Assembly (NCBI GenBank): GCA_017417465.1
Contig: JAFPZD010000116.1
Coordinates: 23,054 to 87,053 of the forward strand
Direction: 5' to 3'
Origin: Prevotella sp.
GTDB taxonomy: Bacteria > Bacteroidota > Bacteroidia > Bacteroidales > Bacteroidaceae
Length of the DNA: 64,000 nucleotides
Shown here piece after piece: positions 53,939 to 63,560 of the stretch (its first letter is position 1; each line of letters begins with the position of its first letter). The translations under genes were made by a program, and so were the position numbers. The notes under the pieces are model-generated. The model was not told the origin of the DNA. It saw nothing but the letters and a program-made list of their open reading frames with translations, and did no database searches.

Positions 53939-56900
53939 ATGAAACACAGAACGATTCCCTCGAAGCCGTGGTGGCGGGTGCCACTGCTGCTTTTCATGTG
54001 TCTTCTCGCTGGTAGTAGCCCCATGCGGGCCGACACCTACCACTTTGAGGGCAACAACAGGCATGCGGTGCTGAACAACCCCACACTGGAAAAGCCCTAC
54101 ATGCACTTTGTGGCAATGTACTTCGACAAGACGGAAGATGCCCTTAAGAACTACCACGGCTTCTTCACCACCTTGGCTAAGCCCAGCGGTGCCCCTGACT
54201 CGGCACCCAACGGCCCGGCGCTCTTCATCAACGGCAAGTATGCCTGTTCGCCCATCGACGAACTGTTTGCTGGTGACAACAGACACAGTGCTGCATGGGG
54301 CGCATGCAGTAACGACAGTTGGGTAGACAAGAAGTATACGGTAAAGATTGATGGCATCACCTATACCATCAGATTCTACAACCCCTATCACGATGGTGAC
54401 AGCAAACGCTGCATGGTGAACATCCTCATATTCCCCGACAAGCTGCAGCCGGGCATGACCACGACGGTGAAGATCGCCGGCTGGTGGAAAATCATGTGGA
54501 AACAGGACCCCGCCAAGGAGGAGTCGTACACATGGTCATTCAAGGCACCGCCGACATCAGGCATCAAAAGTCCCACGGCAACGATGTCAGAGTATGGGAA
54601 GATAAAAATCAACGGCGACCTGCTTTCAGGGTATAGCTCCACCATAGTAGGCTCGTATGACGGAGCCACCACGGCGGGCCTGCCGTGGACAGACAATCTG
54701 GAGTCGTCCAGGACCTGGGGCGCCAACCAAGGCTCGTTCGAGCAGATCATCGATTTCCCGGAGCGCGCGCGTACCAACGGCGCCTACTATAACACTGCAA
54801 CGAAGTATATAGAGTATATTATACAACGTAAAGACTATTCGCCAGAAGGATTCAACACCATGGACCCCAAGGTGAACGTCAATTTCTACGAATGGGTAAA
54901 GACCGATGTTCCAGGGTACATCCGCGCCAAGGCCAATCCCTCGGCTAACGTGTCCGACATGTGGAAAAAGCTGGTGAAACTTACATGGGAAAGTGAAGGT
55001 AACAACACGGGCGGCACGTGGAGCATCTATCGCTACAAGACGTCGGAAGGTGCATCAACGCGCGAGTTACTCTTTGATAAAATTGAGCACTCCACCACTA
55101 CCAAAGAAGTCACCGCGCCAACCTATGACGACAACTACACCTACGAGATTTCATTCATACCCACCAACGGTGTGCAACGCAGTGAACTGACACGTTCGGT
55201 CTCATGCACAATGCAACGTCAGTGGGAAGTGAAGATTGACTCGGTGACTGTCTACCAGGAATCGAGGATAAAGGTGAAGTGGTCGCATAACGCCATCGTG
55301 GACGCCGCTGATAAAAACTATACACTAACGCTGGAGCGGTCAGAGGACAAAAACTCGTGGATTCAAGTCAAGGAGGCGCAAATCACGAATAGCAATACCG
55401 TGAGCGGTGAGCACATCGATGATTATGATTTGCATTCTAATCACACTTATTATTACCGCATCAGAATCTCGGTGATGGATTATGAATATAAGACCCAGAT
55501 AGTTGGCACCAAGTTGGGCGGCTCGAAGATCCTCGAATTCACAGCCACTCGAGGCACCTACAGCTCGATGGTGAAGCTGCAGTGGAACGTGAAGCAGGTG
55601 GGCGAAAACATCACGAACTTCATCGTTCAGCGGCGCCCCTTAGGGAGTAACGATGAGCGAGCTTGGGCTGACATCCACAATACCAGCGGCACCGCCTCGG
55701 GCTACAGCTACGATGACGTGACGGCACTGCCCGGCAGCTTTAACGAGTATAAGGTTGTGGTGTGGACCCAGGATGGCGACACCCGCTCTATCGACGACGA
55801 GAAGACGACCGACGGCTTCAGCCTGACGACAGGATCCATCAGCGGCAACATCACCTACGGCACGGGCACGGCCGTAGAGGGCGCCAAGGTCGTGTTGAAG
55901 CAGCAGAACGCCGATGGCGACATTACCAGCGGCATGCGTTCGGTGAGACTCAGTGGCGCGGGTTCAGGCTTTTCCTGTAATACAACGAAAGAGGACATTC
56001 AAAAGCTGTTTGAAAAGGATTTCTCCATACAAATGTATCTGAATCCCATCAGCGCGGCCATGGCCACGGACGGGTTGCATTACATCGTGTTAGACGTGCC
56101 GGAGGTGTTCCACATAGCTTTGCATTACGAAGCCAGCACCGACCGGTATAAGCTGGGCGCATGGATCAATGGACGGGGGACGTGTAATCTATACATCCCC
56201 GCCAACCAGTGGAGCCATGTGACGATGGTTCATAAACACGAGTCTGGCACCACAACATTCTACGTGCCGGTTGCTGACTCACTGCAGTCAGCACAGGTGT
56301 GGAGCGGCAGGCCTATCGTATGGAGTAATAGTGCCTTGAAAGCCGCCAACATCGGACTGGGAAACTACGGCAGCTTGACTGACAATGCTGAAAACATCTA
56401 CAATGGTTATCTCGATGAGTTCCGATTCTTTACCAAGGCTTTGACGGAAAAGGAAATCCTGCGCAATTACAACCACCCGCTGGCAGGCAACGAAGGCGAC
56501 CTGGCGATCTACTACCCCTTCGACGAGGGATTGTCAACACAGAACCTGGCCTACGACTTCTCAAAGACCAACGGCATCAGCAACGGGCGCCATGCCACGA
56601 CAAAGGTGTCGGCGGCCGGCTCAGTGTATATCCCCTCTGAGGATCAGCTGAGCTTAATGGCCTACACCGACGTCGATGGTTACTACGAGGTGCGCGGCGT
56701 GCCCTTCTCGGGCGAAGGCACCAGCTACTCTATCATACCCACACTCGGCATCCACGAGTTCTCGCCATCAAAGCGCTCACGATTCGTCAGCATGTCAACG
56801 CTCAACCACAGCGGCGTCGACTTCGACGATGTCTCGTCGTTCCCCGTCAGCGGAAAGATCTACTACTCGGGCACCGACTATCCTGTAGAGGACGTCAATT

Positions 56901-59900
56901 TCTACATCGACGGCGTCATGTGCTCGAAGGACGGTGTGCCCTTGGTGACCAACGCCGATGGTGAGTTCACCATCAGCGTGCCCATCGGCGACCACGCTAT
57001 CACCGTACAAAAGAGCGGGCACACGTTCGTGAACAACGGGCGCTACCCCGCCGACCCGAACAACACGGGAGAGAAACTCACCTTCGACCGTGAGATCAAG
57101 GGGCTCGAGTTCCGCGACACCACGCTGGTCAACTTCACGGGACGCGTTGTCGGTGGGAGCATCGAGGGCAACAAGGCGGTAGGCTTCCGGCTCAGCGGTA
57201 ACAACATCGGTAAGGCGGAGCTGGTACTCACGCCTCAAAGAGACTACCGGCTGAATGTCGTAAAGAATATCGAGAACGAGACAACGTTCAGTCTCAACAA
57301 CAACCCGAACGCGGTAGCGGTGGCGTCGGCAACGAATAAGATTCAGAGCACAGCCTATCGCAATGGAGGTGCAACGAAGCCCGACTGCCAGAAGATCATC
57401 ATCCAGACCGACCCTGCCACGGGCGAGTTCTCGGCCATGCTGCCGCCACTGGAGTACAAGATGCAGGCTATCAAGCTGGTAAAAACGGGAAAGGAGTTGG
57501 CACCGGCGTCCACGCTCGACCTTACAAGGGTCAACGTCTCGCTGAGCGACACGCTCTACAACGACGACGGCTCTGTCGCTGAGCTTTACGAATACAACAC
57601 CCTGCTCAAGCAGACATACCATGCACCGGCATCGTTCACAGTGACGCAGAAGGGACGCGACGACGGCTCCTTTGGCATCGACAGCTACAAGCTGGTCGAC
57701 GAGGTCGGCGAGTTGGTCATCGACGACATCTACAGTGTGGATGGCGAAACGGTGAATTACAAATACGGCGCACCGCTCTTCATCAAGAGCAATCCCTACG
57801 AGTTCCTCATCAAGGGATTCGAGGAATACACCAATGTGGACAATGGCTTCAGCACCACCGTACCCCTAAAGGGCAACATCGTGACCATCAACAATGCACT
57901 TTCGGCCGTACAAAGCGTCTATGTGGAGGACGGCACCGTTGAAGGAAGGCAAGTGGTGGCCGGAGAGGTCGTGGAGCTGAAGGAGAATCAGTTGCAGCTC
58001 GACGACAACGGCGAGGCCGTCTACAAGTGGATTGCCGGTCTGCCAAACATCGCAGAGCCTTACACACGCACCATTGCTATTAACTACGACATCGACGGAC
58101 GAACCTACGACTGGAGCGGCAGCGGCATGACGGGCATCATCCTCGGTGACCTGCCTACGGGCAACAACTTCGTCACATCGGGTCCCGACAAGCCGCTCAT
58201 GATCCTGCGCGACCCGCCAGGCACCGGCTCGTCGGCCGAATGGAGCACCGGCAGCAGCACCACGACATCGACCCTGCGCGGCGACACCTTCTCAGAGTCC
58301 TTCGGCCTGAATTTCACGCACAAGTTCGGGCTCTGCACGCAGACCATCGTGGGTACGCCCGGCGCTGGCGACATCACCGTTGCCGACTCGAAAGACGACC
58401 TGACGGTAGGTGCCTCAATGGAGTCAGAGGGTGAGAACTCCACCACGCGCTCTTTCACCACCTCCATCACCAAGACGATCACGACGTCTGATGCACCGGA
58501 ATTTGTGGGCGACCAGGGCGACGTGTACATCGGTGCCTCCACGAACCTCATCTTTGGCAAGGCACGCAACGTGGGCTTCCAGCGTGTCTCCTCGAGCAAC
58601 GAGGCGGAGCTGGGCTTGGAAGACATCCTGACTACGAACATCGGCTTCAACACCATGTTCCAGTACACACGCTACTATATCGAGAACACGCTCATCCCCA
58701 ACTACAAGCTGATGCGCAGCAACCTGCTGACGACCGTCGCCGACACGGCAAGCTTCGTCAACAACACCGACCATGTGGTCTATGTCACCCCGCTGTCTGC
58801 CGACGACGAGCAATTTGGCGAGAAGGGCACCTACAAGGCCATCGCGCCGCAGGTGATCCCTGCTGGCACGGTCTTCGAGGACTCCATTGTCAAGATCAAC
58901 AATAACATCGAGAACTGGGAAAACATCATCATGATGAACGAACGGGCGAAGGTCAGGGCATTCGAGCTGCGCGAAGTCAAGGACAGCGTAAACTATGTCA
59001 ACTACTCGTTCGACGGTGGTACCTCGGTCAGCTACTCGGTTGAAACCGACTCTACCACCACGCACTCCTGGGAGTGGACGGTAGCAGCCGGAATTGTTGC
59101 AGAAAACAGCTTCGGCTTCGAAATCAAGGGCGTGGGATTCGAATGTACGATAGAGGACGAGACAAAGGGCGGACGCCATGAAGCCGACGAGACGGAGACA
59201 TCCAACACGTCATCATTCGCCTTCACGCTCGCCGAGGAGGGCGACGATGCACTCTCGGTCGATGTCTACGAGTACGACGCCTACGGACCTATCTTCCGCA
59301 CACGTGGTGGTCAGACGAGTGCACCGTACGAGGGTGAAGTGCGTACCACGTACTATGTGGATTCTATTTCTGGCGAACACCCCGTCATCATGGAGGCCAC
59401 GATGCAGATCGAGGTGCCGCAGATCGATGTCGACATTCCAGTCATGAACGATGTGCCCACAGGGGCAGCGGCCGACTACACGCTGCGGCTGAGCAACGCC
59501 TCGGAGATTGGGGCCGACGTGGCTTATAAGCTCTTCATGCTCGACGAGACGAACGAGAACGGCGCACAGCTGAGCATGGACGGCAAGGTGCTCACCGAGG
59601 GGCGCTTCATCAAGGTGCCGGGCAACGGGACGATTACAAAGACATTACAGCTCCGGCAGACGAACACGAGCATTCTCGACTACGAGGACATCGGCATTGT
59701 GTTCGCATCGGAATCGCAGCCCGAGGAGATTGCCGACACGGTGTTCATCTCGGCCCACTTCGTGCCCTCATCGTCGGCGGTAAGCTTGGCACTCTCTAAC
59801 ACGCTCATCAACACGCAGACGGGTAGCGACCTGGTGCTGACATTCAGCAACTTCGACCGTAACTACCGCGGACTGAAGGCGTTCCGACTGCAGTACAAGA

Positions 59901-62900
59901 AGCAGGGAAGCGCCGACTGGACGCTGCTCCGCGAGTACGTGCTCAACGAGAAGGACAAGACGCCCAGCAACGAGATGTTGCCGGCAACGGGCGCCAGTGT
60001 CAGCTACACGCTGCCAATGGGCGCGTTTACCGACGGCAACTACCGCTTCCGCTGTGTATCGGCAAGCACCTACGGGTCAGACGAGATCTGCCGCTACAGC
60101 GACGAGATAGCACTGGTCAAGGACATGATGCGGCCACGACCGATCGGCATGCCTGAGCCCGCCGACGGCGTACTCGACATCGGCGACGAGCTGAGCGTGA
60201 CCTTCAACGAGGCGTTCCTCGGTGGCGAGCTCACCAAGGAGGCCAACTTCAAGGTGACGGGTGTGCTCAACGGTGCAGAGGTGGTCCACGAGACGGCGCT
60301 CTCGATGCAGGGTGCTGAGACCACGGCACAGACGGATGCTACCATACGCCTCTCCGACAAGGACTTCACGTTCGACGCATGGATCAACGTCAGTGGCGAG
60401 GGCACCATCCTGAGCCACGGTGCCGACAACGGCATGATGACGGTTGGCGTCGATGCCAACGACAAGTTGGTAGTCGCAATCGGCGGCGAGGCTTACGTCT
60501 CGGAGAACAGTCTGCCGACCGGCAAGTGGGCCTTCCTCACGCTGAACTACCAGCACACCGACGGTGGCGGCAACCTGACGGCCTCCGCCGCCAGCGACGA
60601 AACGACGGTGACACTCTTCAGCGGGCTTGCCGTTGCGGCTTACGACGGCAACGGGCCGCTCGCCGTGGGTAGGAGCCTCAAGGGTGCCATCCACGAGCTG
60701 CTGCTCTGGGACGAGGCACGCACCGTCACGACGTCGGTGATGAACAGTTTCAAGACGAAGAGCCCGTCAACGCGCCACCTCATCGGCTACTGGAAGATGA
60801 ACGAGGGCGAGGGAAAGACGATTCGTGACTACGCCCGCAACCGCCACATGACGATGGCCGACGAGACGTGGTATATGAACAACGAGAACAAGGCTGTCAG
60901 CCTCAGCAACAGCTACCTGCAGATTGCAACGGCCGACTCACCATACGCCGCCGACGACGACTTCGCAGTGGAGTTATGGATGCGGGCCGAGAACCAGTCG
61001 GGTGCCGCACAGATCCTGCAGGCTGGCGAGGTGGGCCTCTGGCTCGATGAGCAGGGACAACTGCAGCTGACCGGCAAGGGCGCCTATCTGGAGACGGCGG
61101 AGCCCAATTCTCAATTCTCAATTCCTAATTCTCAACTAACCGACAACGCATGGCATCACATCGCACTAAACGTTCTGCGACAAGGTGCTGCAGCCGTCTA
61201 CGTCGATGGTGAGCGCAAGCTGTCGACCAACGTTTCTAACGTGGGGAGCATCGCAACAGACAACATTCTGGTGGGTGCGCGCCGGACGACTTTCTCAGTG
61301 CAGACCTCCGACTACACCTACGACCGCTACCTCAACGGACAGGTCGACGAGATACGCATCTGGGATGCCACGCTCAACGCTGAACAGCTGCTCGCAAACC
61401 GTAAGATCCGCCTGACAGGCAACGAGGACGGATTGCTCTACTACTACCCGTTCGAGAAGAAGAAGCTCGACCAGTACAGCCAGGTGGTCACCGTGGGAAC
61501 AGCCGAAGATCTCGTGGGCAACGGTCAAGAGGCACAGCTCTTTAGTGCTTCAAGTGGCACCGCGGTCACCGAGGGCATCGCTTACACCGACGAGGCGCCC
61601 GCCCTGCGCACGAAGCCTACAGAGACGAACGTCAACTTCAACTTCACGGCTTCCGACAACAAGATCGTCATCCAGCTCGACGAGGATCCCGCCGCTGTCG
61701 AGGGCTGTACGCTGAACTTCACCGTCCGCGACGTCTGCGACGCCAATGGCAACTACTCCGTGCCCGCCACATGGTCGGCATTCGTCAACCAGAACGAGCT
61801 GGTGTGGGCCGACGATGCACTGAGCATCGAGCTGCCGGTGAAGACCGCCGCCAGCAAGACCGCCACCATTGTCAACAAGAGTGGCACGCAGCAGATGTGG
61901 ACGCTCTCCGGACTGCCCACATGGCTGCAGGCCGACAGCGAGTACGGCACGACGAACCCGAGGGCCGAGAGTCAGGTGACGTTCACCGTCACCGAAGCCA
62001 CACCCATCGGCAAGTACGAGGTGACCGTCTATCTGAAGGGCAACAACGGCATCGAGACACCGCTCACCGTCAGCGTGAAGGTGACGGGCAAAACGCCGCT
62101 GTGGACCGTCAATGCTGCTGACTACGAGGAGACCATGAACCTGATAGGTAGCCTTTACATCCTCGACGTTCCAAGCCAGGATAGCGACGACATGGTGGCG
62201 GCCTTCATCAACGATGAGTGCCGTGGCGTGGCGCAGCCTGAGTACAGTCAGCGCTACGACAGGTACTTCGTCACCATCGACATCTACGCCAATGCCAGCG
62301 AGGCCGACGCACCGGTGGAGTTCAAGGCCTACGACGCCTCAACGGGCATCATCTACCCCGTAGTAAAGGCAATTCTCAATCCTCAATCCTCCGTCACCTT
62401 CGAGGCTAACAGCCTGCTGGGCCGCTACCCAACGCCCGTCCGTCTCGAAGCCACCGACGAGGTGGAGCAGAACATCGCGCTTGCGAAGGGCTGGAACTGG
62501 ACGTCGCTCGGCGTCAAGCCCGAGGTGTTCACCGTCGAGAAGGTCTTTGCCAAGGCCAACGGAAAGGTGGAGTTCCTGAAGAGCAACACCCAGGTGGCTG
62601 AGTTCGACGGTGAGGACTGGCTGAGCGAGATCACCGCTATGAACAACCGCGAGATGTACGCCGTGCAGACCAACGAGGCCATGCCGCTCAACGTCACCGG
62701 CCACCGGGTGAACCCCGCCGACGAGCCCATCACCGTGAACAACGGGTGGAGCTGGGTAGCCTACAACCCGCTGACGGTCATGAGTCTGGCCGACGCCCTC
62801 GCCGACATGCAGCCGCAGGACGACGAGATCATCAAGGGTCAGCGTGGCGTGGCCTACTACGACAACTACGAGTGGAGCGGCTCGCTCCGCCAGCTGTCGC

Positions 62901-63499
62901 CCGGCCAGGGCTACAAGATCTTCGGTCGGCAGGCACGCACGTTCACCTATCCCGCCACCACCGCGGCACCGGCACGTGCTAATTCTCCATTCTCAATTCT
63001 CAATTCTCAATGTTCAATGTTCTCCCCCGTCGACTACCACAACTACCCCGCCAACATGGTGGTCATCGCGCAGGTGGTCTACGGCAGCGAGCCAGTGGCT
63101 GGCGCTGAGGTGGGCATCTTCGCCGGCGACGAGTGTCGCGAGGCAGCAGTCACCGACGACCGTGGTATGATCTACGTCACCGTGCCCGGCAACGAGCCGA
63201 CGCCGCTCCACTTCATCATCGCCGTCAATGGTCAATGGTTAATGGTCAATGATCAATCGATCACCTACGAGACCGACGCCGTCTGCGGCACGCCGCGCGC
63301 ACCGTTCGTCATCGACCTCGGTAACGCCACGGCCATCAGCCACCTGACGCTCGACGCTGAACACTCAACAATCTTCGACCTCCAGGGCCGCCGCGTCAAT
63401 AGTCAAATGGTGAAATCGTCAAATGGTCAAATGGTGAAATCGTCAAATCGTCAAATGAAAGGCGTTTACATCATCAACGGCCAGAAGATGGTGAAGTGA
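53939..63499 (+). CDS. Giant secreted LamG-repeat surface protein (3186 aa), module D
   Basis: Intact paralog of giants A-C. Signal peptide about 1-33 (WWRVPLLLFMCLLAGSSPM, RAD). Order: Fn3-like regions, regulatory-like unit, LamG about 666-864 (YLDEFRFFTKALTEKEI), two regulatory-like units, conserved central region (GDLPTGNNFVTSGPD; FVGDQGDVYIGAS; FRTRGGQTSAPYEGEV), Ig-like (DGVLDIGDELSVTFNE), LamG about 2139-2304 and 2319-2504, BACON-like about 2618-2718, NDECRG domain about 2721-2834, GWNW/GWSWV repeats, and tail FDLQGRRV...GVYIINGQK at 3144-3186. Heptanucleotide arrays are in frame at 61105, 62980 and 63226, and an 8-bp repeat expands the tail. It follows the phased-box promoter directly and is followed by a palindromic element. 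Surface exposure inferred; ligand unknown. Confidence 0.93.
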   Translation: MKHRTIPSKPWWRVPLLLFMCLLAGSSPMRADTYHFEGNNRHAVLNNPTLEKPYMHFVAMYFDKTEDALKNYHGFFTTLAKPSGAPDSAPNGPALFINGKYACSPIDELFAGDNRHSAAWGACSNDSWVDKKYTVKIDGITYTIRFYNPYHDGDSKRCMVNILIFPDKLQPGMTTTVKIAGWWKIMWKQDPAKEESYTWSFKAPPTSGIKSPTATMSEYGKIKINGDLLSGYSSTIVGSYDGATTAGLPWTDNLESSRTWGANQGSFEQIIDFPERARTNGAYYNTATKYIEYIIQRKDYSPEGFNTMDPKVNVNFYEWVKTDVPGYIRAKANPSANVSDMWKKLVKLTWESEGNNTGGTWSIYRYKTSEGASTRELLFDKIEHSTTTKEVTAPTYDDNYTYEISFIPTNGVQRSELTRSVSCTMQRQWEVKIDSVTVYQESRIKVKWSHNAIVDAADKNYTLTLERSEDKNSWIQVKEAQITNSNTVSGEHIDDYDLHSNHTYYYRIRISVMDYEYKTQIVGTKLGGSKILEFTATRGTYSSMVKLQWNVKQVGENITNFIVQRRPLGSNDERAWADIHNTSGTASGYSYDDVTALPGSFNEYKVVVWTQDGDTRSIDDEKTTDGFSLTTGSISGNITYGTGTAVEGAKVVLKQQNADGDITSGMRSVRLSGAGSGFSCNTTKEDIQKLFEKDFSIQMYLNPISAAMATDGLHYIVLDVPEVFHIALHYEASTDRYKLGAWINGRGTCNLYIPANQWSHVTMVHKHESGTTTFYVPVADSLQSAQVWSGRPIVWSNSALKAANIGLGNYGSLTDNAENIYNGYLDEFRFFTKALTEKEILRNYNHPLAGNEGDLAIYYPFDEGLSTQNLAYDFSKTNGISNGRHATTKVSAAGSVYIPSEDQLSLMAYTDVDGYYEVRGVPFSGEGTSYSIIPTLGIHEFSPSKRSRFVSMSTLNHSGVDFDDVSSFPVSGKIYYSGTDYPVEDVNFYIDGVMCSKDGVPLVTNADGEFTISVPIGDHAITVQKSGHTFVNNGRYPADPNNTGEKLTFDREIKGLEFRDTTLVNFTGRVVGGSIEGNKAVGFRLSGNNIGKAELVLTPQRDYRLNVVKNIENETTFSLNNNPNAVAVASATNKIQSTAYRNGGATKPDCQKIIIQTDPATGEFSAMLPPLEYKMQAIKLVKTGKELAPASTLDLTRVNVSLSDTLYNDDGSVAELYEYNTLLKQTYHAPASFTVTQKGRDDGSFGIDSYKLVDEVGELVIDDIYSVDGETVNYKYGAPLFIKSNPYEFLIKGFEEYTNVDNGFSTTVPLKGNIVTINNALSAVQSVYVEDGTVEGRQVVAGEVVELKENQLQLDDNGEAVYKWIAGLPNIAEPYTRTIAINYDIDGRTYDWSGSGMTGIILGDLPTGNNFVTSGPDKPLMILRDPPGTGSSAEWSTGSSTTTSTLRGDTFSESFGLNFTHKFGLCTQTIVGTPGAGDITVADSKDDLTVGASMESEGENSTTRSFTTSITKTITTSDAPEFVGDQGDVYIGASTNLIFGKARNVGFQRVSSSNEAELGLEDILTTNIGFNTMFQYTRYYIENTLIPNYKLMRSNLLTTVADTASFVNNTDHVVYVTPLSADDEQFGEKGTYKAIAPQVIPAGTVFEDSIVKINNNIENWENIIMMNERAKVRAFELREVKDSVNYVNYSFDGGTSVSYSVETDSTTTHSWEWTVAAGIVAENSFGFEIKGVGFECTIEDETKGGRHEADETETSNTSSFAFTLAEEGDDALSVDVYEYDAYGPIFRTRGGQTSAPYEGEVRTTYYVDSISGEHPVIMEATMQIEVPQIDVDIPVMNDVPTGAAADYTLRLSNASEIGADVAYKLFMLDETNENGAQLSMDGKVLTEGRFIKVPGNGTITKTLQLRQTNTSILDYEDIGIVFASESQPEEIADTVFISAHFVPSSSAVSLALSNTLINTQTGSDLVLTFSNFDRNYRGLKAFRLQYKKQGSADWTLLREYVLNEKDKTPSNEMLPATGASVSYTLPMGAFTDGNYRFRCVSASTYGSDEICRYSDEIALVKDMMRPRPIGMPEPADGVLDIGDELSVTFNEAFLGGELTKEANFKVTGVLNGAEVVHETALSMQGAETTAQTDATIRLSDKDFTFDAWINVSGEGTILSHGADNGMMTVGVDANDKLVVAIGGEAYVSENSLPTGKWAFLTLNYQHTDGGGNLTASAASDETTVTLFSGLAVAAYDGNGPLAVGRSLKGAIHELLLWDEARTVTTSVMNSFKTKSPSTRHLIGYWKMNEGEGKTIRDYARNRHMTMADETWYMNNENKAVSLSNSYLQIATADSPYAADDDFAVELWMRAENQSGAAQILQAGEVGLWLDEQGQLQLTGKGAYLETAEPNSQFSIPNSQLTDNAWHHIALNVLRQGAAAVYVDGERKLSTNVSNVGSIATDNILVGARRTTFSVQTSDYTYDRYLNGQVDEIRIWDATLNAEQLLANRKIRLTGNEDGLLYYYPFEKKKLDQYSQVVTVGTAEDLVGNGQEAQLFSASSGTAVTEGIAYTDEAPALRTKPTETNVNFNFTASDNKIVIQLDEDPAAVEGCTLNFTVRDVCDANGNYSVPATWSAFVNQNELVWADDALSIELPVKTAASKTATIVNKSGTQQMWTLSGLPTWLQADSEYGTTNPRAESQVTFTVTEATPIGKYEVTVYLKGNNGIETPLTVSVKVTGKTPLWTVNAADYEETMNLIGSLYILDVPSQDSDDMVAAFINDECRGVAQPEYSQRYDRYFVTIDIYANASEADAPVEFKAYDASTGIIYPVVKAILNPQSSVTFEANSLLGRYPTPVRLEATDEVEQNIALAKGWNWTSLGVKPEVFTVEKVFAKANGKVEFLKSNTQVAEFDGEDWLSEITAMNNREMYAVQTNEAMPLNVTGHRVNPADEPITVNNGWSWVAYNPLTVMSLADALADMQPQDDEIIKGQRGVAYYDNYEWSGSLRQLSPGQGYKIFGRQARTFTYPATTAAPARANSPFSILNSQCSMFSPVDYHNYPANMVVIAQVVYGSEPVAGAEVGIFAGDECREAAVTDDRGMIYVTVPGNEPTPLHFIIAVNGQWLMVNDQSITYETDAVCGTPRAPFVIDLGNATAISHLTLDAEHSTIFDLQGRRVNSQMVKSSNGQMVKSSNRQMKGVYIINGQKMVK
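61105..61139 (+). repeat. Heptanucleotide array in third LamG domain, giant D
   Basis: CAATTCT x2, CAATTCC, TAATTCT, CAACTAA (35 bp), encoding PNSQFSIPNSQL as in giant C. Confidence 0.85.
62980..63021 (+). repeat. In-frame heptanucleotide array (6 units) in giant D
   Basis: TAATTCT, CCATTCT, CAATTCT x2, CAATGTT x2: 42 bp at the common linker before PVDYHNYPANMVV. Confidence 0.88.
63226..63260 (+). repeat. Heptanucleotide array replacing conserved sequence in giant D
   Basis: CAATGGT x2, TAATGGT, CAATGAT, CAATCGA. Encodes VNGQWLMVNDQS where giants A-C have TDGK followed by (T/M)(I/M)EAAET; the flanks IIA and TYE(T/N)DAVCG remain aligned. Confidence 0.85.
63395..63459 (+). repeat. 8-bp repeats in the sorting tail of giant D
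   Basis: Alternating GTCAAATG, GTGAAATC and GTCAAATC units extend the segment between DLQGRRV and GVYIINGQK (VKSSNGQMVKSSNRQM), about 8 residues longer than in giant C. Confidence 0.75.
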
Positions 63500-63508
63500 C
63501 ACTAACTA

Positions 63509-63560
63509 CAGATTGCGCAGAGGACGCTGAAGATCAAATCAGTGAAATCTGCGCAATCTG
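63509..63560. terminator. Palindromic element after giant D
   Basis: CAGATTGCGCAGAGGACGCT ... AGTGAAATCTGCGCAATCTG, near-identical to the copy at 53541; likely terminator. Confidence 0.65.
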
